Below are positions 8,887-18,279 of a stretch of DNA of 64,000 bases, piece by piece. The notes below the pieces were generated by a model. It was given only the letters and a program-made list of their open reading frames with translations, was not told where the DNA came from and ran no database searches. The translations under genes were made by a program, and so were the position numbers. The stretch spans positions 1-64,000 of the forward strand of contig JABHGV010000070.1 of assembly GCA_018671895.1 (NCBI GenBank), written 5' to 3'. Source of the DNA: Rhodospirillaceae bacterium (lineage in GTDB: Bacteria; Pseudomonadota; Alphaproteobacteria; Rhodospirillales; JABHCV01). How positions within the stretch are numbered: position 1 is the stretch's first letter; the number at the start of each line of letters is the position of its first letter.

Positions 8887-10191
8887 CTATAACCCTTCCT
8901 CTTCTTCGGCTTCTTCTTCCGAGCGCTCCATCCGTCGTTTCAGGCGCAACAGTTCGCGCCGCCGGTTATCTTCGGCAATCAGGCTTTCGACAAAATGCCC
9001 TTGAAACAGGCCGATGCCGATGGACTGGCCGAAGTCGATGGCCTCGCGATTGTCGACCCTGCACATGATAACCCGGCTTGGCCCCGCTTTCTTGACCATG
9101 GCACGCATATTTTTGTGCATGTCAGGGCCACCATCGACCATCGCCGGATTCCACATCAACTTGATCAAATCGACGCCAAGGCGTTCGCGATCCATCATCG
9201 GCATGGTTTCGTAGCTCAATCCGTCAAGACACACCCGATAGCCTTTGTCTTGAACGTATTCACGCGCAAACAGGAAAGCGCCCAGGTCGGACAGCACATC
9301 GACGTTCTGTAATTCGATGATCATCGAGCCGCGTTTCGAAGCCGCAATATTATCGTCGAAATCCTGAAACTCCTTCGACAACAATGTCGCCACATTGACA
9401 TTGAAGCTGATGTCGCCACTGATGGCGACGGCATCGGATTTCAGTAGCAACGACAGGACCCGGAGGTCCAGTGCCTCTGTCAGATGCTGGAACAGCCAGC
9501 GATTGGACATCAGGTTGGTGCCCGGTGTCAGGGTCTCGCGCAAATCGGTGATGGAGATAAACATTTCGCTGAATGACTGCTCGGGGATCATCTGACGATC
9601 AACGCCACAGACAAACTGTCTTCGCATCAGGTTTGATAAGTCGGCCCTTTCCAGCACCGCTTCAACACGGGCGAGAATTTCCGGCGTCATCGGATCGCCT
9701 TCCTTCTGGCGCGTCTTCAGGGCGCTGCGGGCATCCATGCGGGTTTGCTGTCTGGATTTGCTCGCTTCCTCGACCTTCATGATGTTCTGAACAAGCTTCA
9801 GAACTTCTTCATATTGGTCTTCGGCATCATACCAGGTGGAAAATCGGTTCTCGTTCGGCGGTTCGTCTTCCAACATGGGGTCGTCGCTGAACAGAAAGCG
9901 GACCTTCTGGACAACGGTTTCCGTCTGCGCCGTGGCGTTATCGGTGAAAAAAAAGAAAATGTCGTTGTTCTTTAATGTGAACAGCTGACCGAACATCCCC
10001 TGAATCAGATTCTCGAACCCGTTAACGGCGGCCTGAACATGATGCTCACGACGGTTATAGGGTTTCAGCTTGGATAAATGCAGGTGCACGATCTTGCGGT
10101 TTTCCCGATGTTCGTCGAGACGCTGCAAATAATCGAGCAGCAGCTTTTCCTGTGACGGCACATGTTTCGATGCTTTATCGGGCTCGGCCAT
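8887..10191 (-). CDS. Degenerate EAL-domain protein (paralogue 2)
   Basis: 434 residues from ATG 10191. The C-terminal half follows the EAL (cyclic-di-GMP phosphodiesterase) fold in order: a segment ending FSEMFISITDL where EAL-LxR should be, FNVNVATLLSKEF, IIELQNVDVL, then IGIGLFQGHFV, equal to the closing QGY/F motif. The catalytic Glu of EAL and the DDFGTG loop are absent (EMF and LDGLSY instead), so it should not hydrolyse c-di-GMP. The N-terminal half is a shared domain I do not recognise. The C-terminus is rich in Glu. Start and stop codons of the pair overlap (TGATG), indicating coupled translation with the paralogue upstream. Confidence 0.75.
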   Translation of the reverse strand: MAEPDKASKHVPSQEKLLLDYLQRLDEHRENRKIVHLHLSKLKPYNRREHHVQAAVNGFENLIQGMFGQLFTLKNNDIFFFFTDNATAQTETVVQKVRFLFSDDPMLEDEPPNENRFSTWYDAEDQYEEVLKLVQNIMKVEEASKSRQQTRMDARSALKTRQKEGDPMTPEILARVEAVLERADLSNLMRRQFVCGVDRQMIPEQSFSEMFISITDLRETLTPGTNLMSNRWLFQHLTEALDLRVLSLLLKSDAVAISGDISFNVNVATLLSKEFQDFDDNIAASKRGSMIIELQNVDVLSDLGAFLFAREYVQDKGYRVCLDGLSYETMPMMDRERLGVDLIKLMWNPAMVDGGPDMHKNMRAMVKKAGPSRVIMCRVDNREAIDFGQSIGIGLFQGHFVESLIAEDNRRRELLRLKRRMERSEEEAEEEEGL

Positions 10192-11438
10192 CAAATGATT
10201 CCCTTAACGACCATCGCCTCGACGACGGTGTCAATGTAATAGCCCTGAAAACGATTAATCCCCAATGACAAGGCCCAAACGATGGCATCCTCTGAATCGG
10301 TGCGCCCCAAAATAATGTTTTCCGCGCCGACGCTCTTGACCACCGTACGCATATCATCAGTGCGACCCTCCTCGCCCTCGGCCTCGAACTCCTGACCCCA
10401 ACTGATCTTCACCAAATCGGCTTCAAGCATGGCGGGATCAAAGAACTGCAGGGCCAGCGGGCTGAGGCCGTCGATCAAAACGCGATAGCCATTATTCTGC
10501 AAAAGATCCCGCGCATTCTTGTAAGCAGCCATATCGGCAAAGATATCGACCATCTGCAATTCGATAATGACCTTGTTCGTGCCCTCGCCAACTTTTTGGT
10601 GGAAGTACTGGAACTCGCGGCCAAGTACCGTCGAGATATTCAGGTTCAGGCTGATCGAATCTGCGAGGTTCGACAGATCGCGCGCTGCCAGAACGGACAG
10701 CAGTCGCCTGTCGACGGTTTCCGTCAGGAACTGAAACAGCCACTGGCTGCCGAATAAATTGACGTTCGGTGCAACACGTTTTTGCAGATCGCTCATGGAA
10801 ACATATTGTTCACGGAACATCACATCGCCCTTGGCGCCGGGGAGCATGACAACGGCAGTTTGTTCCCGGATCAGATCTTCGATCATCACCGATTGTAACT
10901 TCTGGCTGATCTCGCCAGCGGTCTTGGGGCCCAAACGTTCCCCGGGCAGGGCATTGGGGGACCGAATTTCATCCTCACGGCGTTTTTGTTCCGCCGCTTC
11001 GACGGCCAGGACATTGGCTTTTTCAACGAAGGTGGAAAAATCCCCAATCTGGGACAGATCGTACCAGGTGGTGAACTTGTCATTAATGGATCCGTCTTCG
11101 CTATCGGTCAGCGGGTCCTCGCTGAACAACTGGCGAACCTTGTGAATGACCGGGTCCATTTCCTCGACCGGTACTTCGTGACACATCAGGACAAAGTCCA
11201 GAGACGACATTTTGTACAGGGTCGCCTCGAAATTGCTGAGCAGGTTATCGAAAGCGCGCGCCGCAATATCCAGATAATGCTTTTTTCGGTTGGCGGGCCT
11301 GAGCTGCGAGGTGTGAAACAAGACAACGTAGTAGCCGTTGCTGTCGTCTTCGAGCGCGCGCAGCCGGTTCAGCAGCAATGTCTCTTCAGACATTGGCTCC
11401 ATCCCTGAATACGTCATTGTCGTCTCTGTCTGAGCCAT
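10191..11438 (-). CDS. Degenerate EAL-domain protein (paralogue 1)
   Basis: 415 residues from ATG 11438; the frame extends to a TTG at 11459. It is clearly paralogous to the next gene: both carry an N-terminal block with HLSKLKPYNRREHH-type / HTSQLRPANRKKHY-type sequence, FTTWYD/FSTWYD and a C-terminal EAL-like domain. Here the EAL position reads EQY, the DDFGTG loop reads IDGLSP and the end reads LGINRFQGYYI. The metal-binding and catalytic acids are therefore missing, which suggests a binding, scaffold or regulatory role. No membrane segment or signal peptide is visible. A metallophosphatase gene is divergent. Confidence 0.75.
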   Translation of the reverse strand: MAQTETTMTYSGMEPMSEETLLLNRLRALEDDSNGYYVVLFHTSQLRPANRKKHYLDIAARAFDNLLSNFEATLYKMSSLDFVLMCHEVPVEEMDPVIHKVRQLFSEDPLTDSEDGSINDKFTTWYDLSQIGDFSTFVEKANVLAVEAAEQKRREDEIRSPNALPGERLGPKTAGEISQKLQSVMIEDLIREQTAVVMLPGAKGDVMFREQYVSMSDLQKRVAPNVNLFGSQWLFQFLTETVDRRLLSVLAARDLSNLADSISLNLNISTVLGREFQYFHQKVGEGTNKVIIELQMVDIFADMAAYKNARDLLQNNGYRVLIDGLSPLALQFFDPAMLEADLVKISWGQEFEAEGEEGRTDDMRTVVKSVGAENIILGRTDSEDAIVWALSLGINRFQGYYIDTVVEAMVVKGII

Positions 11439-11583
11439 TTTTTGTGCTCGAACTCCCAACGAAACTCATAAACCTGCCAAATTACAGGATTACATGTCGT
11501 CTAGGCTAAGGACTAAGCGTTAATAGTCGATTATCAAACACCCATGCCCCCTGACCGTGTGATATGTCATCATATTGCCTGAT

Positions 11584-12276
11584 ATGACCGCCACACAACA
11601 CAACAAACCCCACCCGACAGTCCCCGATGGACGCCGTATTTATGCGATCGGGGACATCCACGGCCGCCTTGATTTGCTCATCCGTTTGCTCGGCCTGATT
11701 ACCGATGACGCCGATCGTCGGCCTGGGCCTGACAATGTTCTGGTGTTTCTTGGCGACTATATCGATCGCGGCCCTGATTCGCGTGGGGTTCTGAATGTAT
11801 TATCCGGGCCCATGCCCGATGGTTTCAGCGGCATTTTCCTGAAGGGAAACCACGAGGACATGGTGCTACAGTTTCTTGATGGTGCTGACCCGTCGGGCAT
11901 GTTTCTGGCCAATGGCGGGGATGCGACGCTGGAAAGCTTTGGCACATCGGCTGTCGGTACGATCCCCGACGAGCATCTGCGGTTCATAAACGGGCTTCAA
12001 TTAAGCCATGTGGAAGGCGATTACATATTTGTCCACGCTGGTCTTCGACCCGGTATCAAAATTGAAGACCAGACAGAAACCGACATGATGTGGATTCGCG
12101 ACAGGTTTACCCTGTCCAAAATGACTTTCGAGAAGATGGTCATCCACGGCCACACCATTAATACCAAGCCGCAGATTCGAAACAACCGCATTGGAATCGA
12201 TACCGGCGCATGGAAGACGGGCGTGCTGACGTGCCTTGTTCTGGAGGGTGAGGAAAGACGTTTCCTCTCTACCTGA
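11584..12276 (+). CDS. Metallophosphoesterase (serine/threonine phosphatase-like)
   Basis: About 230 residues from ATG 11584; an in-frame TTG lies 9 bases earlier. It carries the full calcineurin-like metal-ligand set: GDIHGRLD, FLGDYIDRGPDS, GNHEDM, VHAGLRPG and VIHGHT. This matches the bacterial PrpA/PrpE/ApaH-like group, cytosolic phosphatases acting on phosphoproteins or dinucleoside polyphosphates; the substrate cannot be told from sequence. It is followed 55 bases later by the UDP-xylose synthase gene. Confidence 0.85.
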   Translation: MTATQHNKPHPTVPDGRRIYAIGDIHGRLDLLIRLLGLITDDADRRPGPDNVLVFLGDYIDRGPDSRGVLNVLSGPMPDGFSGIFLKGNHEDMVLQFLDGADPSGMFLANGGDATLESFGTSAVGTIPDEHLRFINGLQLSHVEGDYIFVHAGLRPGIKIEDQTETDMMWIRDRFTLSKMTFEKMVIHGHTINTKPQIRNNRIGIDTGAWKTGVLTCLVLEGEERRFLST

Positions 12277-12331
12277 GACAATGCTAAGTTCCCCACCGAA
12301 TTCATACTCCTTGATGGGACCGGCTTAGCCA

Positions 12332-13273
12332 ATGACCACACGTAAAAAAATTCTGATTACCGGCGGCGCCGGATTCCTGGGCTCACACCTGTGCACCCGT
12401 CTCATCGACGAAGGCAACGAAGTTCTGTGTGTCGATAACTTCTATACCGGCACCCGGGACAACATCCTGCATCTTTTGGACAATCCGCATTTCGAGGTCG
12501 AACGCCACGACGTTACCTTCCCGCTGTATGTGGAAGTCGACGAGATTTACAATCTGGCATGCCCGGCCTCGCCCATTCATTATCAAAACAACCCGGTGCA
12601 AACGACCAAGACCAGTGTCCACGGTGCCATCAACATGTTGGGGCTGGCGAAACGCACAGGTGCGAAAATCTTTCAGGCATCGACCAGCGAGGTTTATGGC
12701 GACCCGGAAGTCCACCCGCAGACCGAAGATTATCGCGGCAGCGTCTCGACGACGGGCCCAAGGGCTTGTTACGACGAAGGCAAGCGCTGCGCCGAAACCC
12801 TGTTTTTCGATTACCTGCGCCAGCACGACATGCGCATCCGCGTTGCCCGCATTTTCAACACCTATGGGCCCCGCATGTTGCCCGATGACGGCAGGGTGGT
12901 TTCCAACTTCATTGTGCAGGCGCTGCAAGGCGATCCGCTGACCATCTATGGCGACGGCATGCAGACACGCTCGTTCTGTTATGTCGATGACTTGATTGAA
13001 GGCTTCGTCCGGCTGATGAATGCGCCCGACGATGTGACCGGGCCGATGAACCTGGGCAATCCCGGCGAATTCACCATTCGCCAGCTGGCCGAAAAAATTC
13101 TCGAAATGACCGGATCAAAATCCGAACTGGTCGAAAACCCGCTGCCTATTGACGACCCGACCCAGCGGTGCCCAAACATTTCATTGGCGAAAGAGCAAAT
13201 CGACTGGCAGCCGACGGTGGCGCTGGAAGAAGGCCTCGAGAAGACAATCTCTTACTTCAAAGAAGTTATTTGA
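12332..13273 (+). CDS. uxs: UDP-glucuronate decarboxylase (UDP-xylose synthase)
   Basis: 313 residues of the extended short-chain dehydrogenase family. It has the NAD-binding [10 protein letters not shown] at residues 11-20, the UXS signature [13 protein letters not shown] (about residues 73-85), the catalytic YDEGK and [15 protein letters not shown]. These fit conversion of UDP-glucuronate to UDP-xylose for cell-surface polysaccharide. Length is as expected for bacterial UXS. Its last codons form the left arm and loop of a perfect 11-bp terminator stem. A different NDP-sugar epimerase is possible but less likely given the [10 protein letters not shown] motif. Confidence 0.88.
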   Translation: MTTRKKILITGGAGFLGSHLCTRLIDEGNEVLCVDNFYTGTRDNILHLLDNPHFEVERHDVTFPLYVEVDEIYNLACPASPIHYQNNPVQTTKTSVHGAINMLGLAKRTGAKIFQASTSEVYGDPEVHPQTEDYRGSVSTTGPRACYDEGKRCAETLFFDYLRQHDMRIRVARIFNTYGPRMLPDDGRVVSNFIVQALQGDPLTIYGDGMQTRSFCYVDDLIEGFVRLMNAPDDVTGPMNLGNPGEFTIRQLAEKILEMTGSKSELVENPLPIDDPTQRCPNISLAKEQIDWQPTVALEEGLEKTISYFKEVI

Positions 13274-13288
13274 AGTAAGATTCTTTTT
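13251..13288 (+). terminator. Intrinsic terminator of the UDP-xylose synthase gene
   Basis: CTTACTTCAAA (13251-13261) and TTTGAAGTAAG (13269-13279) form a perfect 11-bp stem with a 7-base loop, followed by ATTCTTTTT. The stem begins inside the coding region and covers the TGA stop codon. Confidence 0.85.
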
Positions 13289-13416
13289 GCCCCTCAATCG
13301 CCGTGCGGGGCTATTCGCCCCTTGGCTTTTTGGTTCACTGGAAGTCAAAACAAGTTTGGCAACAGGAACTGTATTTTTAAAAGCCTGACTTCCAGAGATC
13401 TCGCCGCGTAGCGCGA
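13288..13416 (+). repeat. Dispersed intergenic repeat, copy B
   Basis: It shares the first 40 or so bases with copies A and C, including hairpin GGGGC-TATTC-GCCCC (13307-13321), and the closing GACTTCCAG and TCGCCGCGTAGCGCGA blocks. Its middle part is different: CTGGAAGTC and GACTTCCAG form a perfect 9-bp inverted repeat around about 40 unrelated bases. It lies between the convergent UDP-xylose synthase and asparagine synthase genes. Confidence 0.78.
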
Positions 13417-13431
13417 TAAAAAAAGGGTGCG

Positions 13432-15231
13432 CTAAGCCTGAGCCTGATAGACCTTTTGCGCCCAGCCACGCAGGCCTCTGTCTCCGCTTGAATCTCCCGA
13501 CATCCATTCGCGCACCGGCACGAAAAACCCGGTCTTCGGACGATTAAGCACGGCATTGGGCAGCGGCGTCGCAGGTGTCGTCGCCATCGCCCGCTTGTCC
13601 GGGCCATTGCCACCGGCAAGACCGCCAGCGAGACCGGCAAACAAGGGCCTGTCGATAAGCGGCACCCGGATTTCCAGCGAATGCGCCATCCCCGCCCAGT
13701 CCGCATCGCGCAGCAGCTGACCACGCATGTAAAAATTCATTTCCAGTGCCGCGACCTTGCCTGCGTCAGCCGGAACCGGGGACTGGCAGTCATCAAGCCG
13801 GGCAAGGACATCAAGTTCCTGCAATCCGGCTCTGGCAAGGTCCGCATCAAGCACGCCCTTGATTCCGGCTTCCAGTTCCCACGGCATATACAAGGCGCGT
13901 CTGAGCAAATAGGCATCGCCGATGCGGGTACCGTATTCCATCAGACCTGCAGCCTTTGGCGGCATTCCCAACGCAGACAACGGCTGGACCAGGCTTCGCA
14001 AAGCGCGTCCCAGTCCGGCACCGCCCGGCACCCGCGACATCCGTCTGCTCAGCGCCGGGATTTGCTTAAAGCCGTCGTAGCCCCGGAACAATTCGTCGCC
14101 GCCGGCGCCTGAAATCGCCACCTTCAATCCTGCCCGGGCGGCGGCTTTGGCAACGAAATAAGTATTCACCCCGTCGATGCTGGGCTGATCCATGACGTCG
14201 AACACGTCGTCCAGGTCATCGCGAAAATCTGTGCCGGCCACACGCACCGTATGCTGACGCGTGCCGTAACAATCGGCTACCGCTTCGGCCAGCGGCACTT
14301 CGTCGTTTTCAGTTCCGGCGAACTCATCAAAGCCCAGCGTCAGGGTATCGAGACTGGCGCCTTTGATTTCCGAGGCAAGCCCGACCAGCGTTGCCGAATC
14401 GAGGCCCGCTGATAAAAACACCCCGACAGGCACATCGGCGACCAGATGGTGGGCGACGCTGTCGCGCAACAACGCACCAAGGTCGGTCGCCCCGGATTGC
14501 ATGGCCTCGGCTTCCGCCAGACTGTGAGAAATATCGAAGTACGCGGTTTCCCTTTCCGCCCCGCCGCCATCGATCCACAGTGTGGTTCCTGCGGGCAGCG
14601 CCTTGATATCCTTGTACAGGCTCAAGGGTTCCGGGACATGGCCGAACAGGAAGAATCCGGCGTGGGCAGCGGGATTTTCCGATGGTGTCGCCCGACCCAT
14701 GGCACCCAAACCGGCCAGCAGTGCCTTGACCTGGGAGGCGGCAAACAGGGTCTTGCCGTCATCCATGTAATACAGCGGCTTGATGCCGAACGCATCGCGG
14801 CCCAGCAACATGCCGCGCTTTTCTTCATCCCAGATGGCGAAGGCAAACATGCCGCGCAGGTGTCTGACCATGTCGGCACCGTCGCGACGGTACAGATGCA
14901 GCAGCACTTCGGTATCGGATTGGGTTTTGAATTCCTGACCCTGATCCTGAAGTTGCTGACGCAGGGCGCGGAAATTATAAATTTCACCGTTATAGGTAAT
15001 GTCGATGCGTGGGCCGCCATCGGTCAGGGACATGGGCTGCGCCGCCCGATCATCAAGATCGATAATCGCCAGCCTGCGATGGGCAAGGCCGACCCGGCCA
15101 TCGCCGGACACCCATGAACCCTCGGCGTCGGGGCCACGGCGGATCATGCGCGCATTGCACGCCGCCAACGCCGCCTCGTTCACAGGGGGGGCATCGCCAC
15201 TGTAGGCATATATTGCTGCAAGACCGCACAT
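13432..15231 (-). CDS. asnB: Asparagine synthase (glutamine-hydrolysing) family protein
   Basis: 599 residues, a complete two-domain enzyme. The N-terminal class-II glutaminase starts MCGLAAIYA with the nucleophile Cys2 and has RRGPDAEG and NGEIYNF. The C-terminal synthetase domain has the pyrophosphate loop FLSAGLDSATLVG (a SAGLDS variant of SGGLDS) and GAGGDELFRGYDGF. It would amidate Asp or another carboxylate using glutamine and ATP. Its place beside UDP-sugar and LPS genes leaves open a role in amidating a surface-polysaccharide sugar acid, as for many AsnB homologues in polysaccharide loci. Confidence 0.85.
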   Translation of the reverse strand: MCGLAAIYAYSGDAPPVNEAALAACNARMIRRGPDAEGSWVSGDGRVGLAHRRLAIIDLDDRAAQPMSLTDGGPRIDITYNGEIYNFRALRQQLQDQGQEFKTQSDTEVLLHLYRRDGADMVRHLRGMFAFAIWDEEKRGMLLGRDAFGIKPLYYMDDGKTLFAASQVKALLAGLGAMGRATPSENPAAHAGFFLFGHVPEPLSLYKDIKALPAGTTLWIDGGGAERETAYFDISHSLAEAEAMQSGATDLGALLRDSVAHHLVADVPVGVFLSAGLDSATLVGLASEIKGASLDTLTLGFDEFAGTENDEVPLAEAVADCYGTRQHTVRVAGTDFRDDLDDVFDVMDQPSIDGVNTYFVAKAAARAGLKVAISGAGGDELFRGYDGFKQIPALSRRMSRVPGGAGLGRALRSLVQPLSALGMPPKAAGLMEYGTRIGDAYLLRRALYMPWELEAGIKGVLDADLARAGLQELDVLARLDDCQSPVPADAGKVAALEMNFYMRGQLLRDADWAGMAHSLEIRVPLIDRPLFAGLAGGLAGGNGPDKRAMATTPATPLPNAVLNRPKTGFFVPVREWMSGDSSGDRGLRGWAQKVYQAQA

Positions 15232-15287
15232 GCCTTAGCAAATACCCGACGCGAAGGGTCCTGACCAGCATTTCATCGGCTTTTTGA

Positions 15288-15695
15288 TCAGCCCTGTGCG
15301 TGTTCCTGATAGTAGGATTTGAATTCTGCGTCAGCCTTGATGACGTCTTCAAACAGATAAAAGATCAGATCTTCCAAAGAGGATTCGATGACATTCTTGT
15401 CGGTTTCTTCCTTTGCGATCTTCAAGGCCTTGCTGACGAGATCCAGCAAATGGCTGTGCGATGCCTCGTGAGCTTCCACCCGCGGGAAATCAATCGACAT
15501 CAGGATTGCCTCTTCCCGCTTGAAGTGCTTTTCCGCCAAATCGTAAAACGTGTCGCACAGTTCCCGATAGCGATCCATATCGCCGTCTTTAAAGGCCGCC
15601 TGAATGTCCGTGACAGTATCGACAAGCTGACGATGGTCTTTATCGATTTCCTTAATTCCCGTCTCGAAAGACTCAAGCCAACGAATTTTCATCAT
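15288..15695 (-). CDS. Bacteriohemerythrin with an altered metal ligand
   Basis: 135 residues, one hemerythrin domain. Expected di-iron ligands are His21 (DKDH), His57 and Glu61 (HFKREE), His76 and His80 (HEASH), and Asp122. The fifth His, usually in WLxxHIxxxD, is Asp117 here (YLFEDVIKAD), and the preceding Trp is Tyr. Standard bacteriohemerythrins bind O2 reversibly; with Asp at this position the site may bind or use O2 differently, or act in iron or NO sensing. A start at 15695 or at the next ATG (15692) is possible. It is divergent from the two-domain oxidoreductase. Confidence 0.85.
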   Translation of the reverse strand: MMKIRWLESFETGIKEIDKDHRQLVDTVTDIQAAFKDGDMDRYRELCDTFYDLAEKHFKREEAILMSIDFPRVEAHEASHSHLLDLVSKALKIAKEETDKNVIESSLEDLIFYLFEDVIKADAEFKSYYQEHAQG

Positions 15696-15848
15696 CTATT
15701 TAATCCCTGATATCGAATGTACCGCCATACGATTTCACAGTACTTTAGAAATCTTACAAAGCCATGACAGAAAGAAATTATTAGCCAGCGTCTCGATATT
15801 ATCATGCGGTCTTTGCATCGGCGGCTGAAATCAGAGTAAAACATTGCA

Positions 15849-18002
15849 ATGAAACAAGTTATTCAAAGCGCCAGAACCGGAAAGCTGAAGCTTACCGAGG
15901 TCCCCGCCCCGGAAGTTCGCGCCGGACATCTGCTCGTCGCCACCCGTGCGTCACTGATATCGGCAGGCACGGAAAAAATGGTCGTCGATTTCGCCCGCAA
16001 AAGCCTTGCCGGGAAAGCCCGCCAGCGCCCGGACCTGGTCAAGAAAGTCATCGACAAGGTCAAACGCGATGGCCTTGGTGCGACGCTGCGCGCCGTACTC
16101 GCCAGACTGGACGAGCCGCTGCCGCTGGGATATTCGCTGGCCGGTGACGTGATAGCCGTCGGCGAGGGCCTTGAAGGAAAATTCCGCGTCGGCCAACACG
16201 TCGCGTGTGCCGGAGCAGGCCTTGCCAATCATGCCGAACTCAACGTCGTTCCGGCGAGCCTGACAGCGCCTGTTCCCGACGATGTCGATTACGAAGAAGC
16301 ATGCTACGGGACGCTGGCCAGCATCGCCCTGCATGCGGTTCGCAATCTGGACGCCAAGCTTGGCGAGAAGGTCGCCGTTATCGGAACCGGTTTGCTCGGC
16401 CAATTGATTGTCCGGCTGTTGGTTTTGTCGGGCGTTCGCGCCATGGCGCTGGATTACAACCCGGAACGCCTGAAGCTGGCCAAGACATTAGGGGCCGATG
16501 CGGCGTTTGATTTGTCGCAAGACGGCATCGAAAATTTCGTGCAGGGGGAAACCGGTGGCCTTGGCATGGACGGCATTATCATTTCGGCGGCGACCGAGTC
16601 GTCTGAGCCGTTTCAGCTTGCCGGAACCATCGCGCGTGACCGGGCACGGGTTTGCATGGTCGGGATGACCGGCACCGAATTTCCGTATCGCGAGTTCATG
16701 CAGAAAGAGCTCAATCTGGTGGTCTCGCGGTCTTACGGACCCGGCCGCTACGACCCCGACTTTGAAGGCCGCAACATTAAATACCCGGAAGGCTGGGTGC
16801 GCTGGACCGAGACCGAAAATCTGGCCGAGTGCGTGCGCCTGATGTCGCCGTCCCTGCCGGTGCGTCTTGATGTCGGCCTGCTGACCACGCACAAATATGC
16901 GCTTGATGATGCAGAGAATGCGTACGCCATGATCACCGGCACCAACGAGCCGCATCTGGGCGTCGTCCTTACCTATCAGGCAAAAGAAATTGCGCCGAAA
17001 CCGTCGTTCCCGGCGGCATCGGAAAATTCTGACGGACGCTGCGTTCTGGGCGTTATCGGCGCCGGTGGATTTGCCCGCTCGGTATTGTTGCCGCAGCTGA
17101 AAAAAATGGATGGCGTCACCCTGCACTCAGTGGCCACACGGCGCGGCGCATCGGCCGAAAAGACCGCCGAGGGATTTGGCTTCAAGCACGCCAGCACGGA
17201 CACAAGTGCCATACTCGACAACCCGGACATCAACGCGGTGCTGATCGCCACCCGTCATGACAGCCACGCCAGCCTGACCGCGGCTGCCCTGGCGGCCGGA
17301 AAATCGGTGTTGGTGGAAAAGCCACTGGGCCTGGACCGTGATGGCATTAATGCCGTGATCGAAGCGCGCAACGAATCGGACGGGTTTTTTCAGGTCGGCT
17401 TCAACCGACGTTTTTCCGGCATGACGCAAAACCTGAAGCGCCGCCTTGATGGCAAGTCCGGTGCCAAGTTCGTGGTCTTGCGCATCAATGCCGGGCAAGT
17501 CCCGGCTGACAGCTGGATACAGGCGGCTGACGAAGGCGGTGGGCGTATTCTGGGCGAGGTCTGCCACTTCGTCGATCTGGCCCGACATCTGATCGGATCA
17601 GAGATTGTCTCGGTGCAGGCCGATGCTGCCGGCAGCAGTGATACCAGCAACACCTGTGACGATGTCGCCATTACGCTGCACTTCGCCGACGGCTCGCTGG
17701 CGACCATTGCCTATACCAGCATGGGCGACACATCGGTGTCGAAGGAACGCATCGAGGCCTATGGCGGTGGCGCGGTCTACACCATCGACAATTTCCGCAG
17801 CGCATCCTTCACCGACAACGGCAAGACCGAAACATCGTCCAGTGGACAGGACAAGGGCTTCAAGGGTTCGTTGAAAGCCTTTGTCGATGCGGTCAGGAGC
17901 GGTGGCACACCCCCCATCGACGAGGCTGAGCTGATAGAGACCTCGCTGGCCACCATCGCGGTACTTGAATCCCTGCGTGACGGACGGCGCGTCGACCTTT
18001 AG
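15849..18002 (+). CDS. Two-domain oxidoreductase: zinc-dehydrogenase-like + Gfo/Idh/MocA
   Basis: 717 residues in two parts. Residues about 1-380 resemble medium-chain alcohol dehydrogenases (GYSLAGDVIAVGEG, cofactor loop VIGTGLLGQLIVRLL) but lack the usual GHE zinc motif. Residues about 395-717 are a Gfo/Idh/MocA oxidoreductase (VIGAGGFARSVLLPQL, then VEKPLGLD). Such fusions occur in surface-polysaccharide loci and are thought to modify NDP-sugars, though substrates are rarely known. The gene precedes gmhA and hldE on the same strand, separated by a MITE-like element. Confidence 0.82.
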   Translation: MKQVIQSARTGKLKLTEVPAPEVRAGHLLVATRASLISAGTEKMVVDFARKSLAGKARQRPDLVKKVIDKVKRDGLGATLRAVLARLDEPLPLGYSLAGDVIAVGEGLEGKFRVGQHVACAGAGLANHAELNVVPASLTAPVPDDVDYEEACYGTLASIALHAVRNLDAKLGEKVAVIGTGLLGQLIVRLLVLSGVRAMALDYNPERLKLAKTLGADAAFDLSQDGIENFVQGETGGLGMDGIIISAATESSEPFQLAGTIARDRARVCMVGMTGTEFPYREFMQKELNLVVSRSYGPGRYDPDFEGRNIKYPEGWVRWTETENLAECVRLMSPSLPVRLDVGLLTTHKYALDDAENAYAMITGTNEPHLGVVLTYQAKEIAPKPSFPAASENSDGRCVLGVIGAGGFARSVLLPQLKKMDGVTLHSVATRRGASAEKTAEGFGFKHASTDTSAILDNPDINAVLIATRHDSHASLTAAALAAGKSVLVEKPLGLDRDGINAVIEARNESDGFFQVGFNRRFSGMTQNLKRRLDGKSGAKFVVLRINAGQVPADSWIQAADEGGGRILGEVCHFVDLARHLIGSEIVSVQADAAGSSDTSNTCDDVAITLHFADGSLATIAYTSMGDTSVSKERIEAYGGGAVYTIDNFRSASFTDNGKTETSSSGQDKGFKGSLKAFVDAVRSGGTPPIDEAELIETSLATIAVLESLRDGRRVDL

Positions 18003-18007
18003 GTTCT

Positions 18008-18275
18008 AGGGTCTAAACTCACTTTTTTTGTGAGCTTTGGTTTGAGCAGAAATGCCGCGAGATTAGGAATTTGACCGAAGGACATGTAGACATATTCGAG
18101 GGCATAATGACGCAAGCTAGCGGCATTTATGCCAAATCCCGTTCGGGACGGCGCTCTTTTTTCGCCGGACGTTGTCCCGAAATCCTTGTGATGATGGCAT
18201 CACTGCAGTTTTAGCTCCTAGTCCGGCAAAAAAATGGCTCCCGCGAAAGCCACATAATAAGTGAGTTTGGACCCT
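18008..18275. mobile_element. MITE-like element with 25-bp terminal inverted repeats
   Basis: The ends 18008-18032 (AGGGTCTAAACTCACTT...) and 18251-18275 are inverted repeats matching at 22 of 25 positions. TA lies at both outer ends of the GGGTC core, consistent with a TA target as for IS630/mariner-like elements, but this is inference. The 268-bp element has no transposase; the longest reading frame inside is about 50 codons. An internal perfect 8-bp hairpin (TTCGGGAC/GTCCCGAA, 18142-18181) with a nested GGCG/CGCC stem is present. It fills nearly all of the gap between the oxidoreductase gene and gmhA. Confidence 0.7.
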
Positions 18276-18279
18276 ATTA

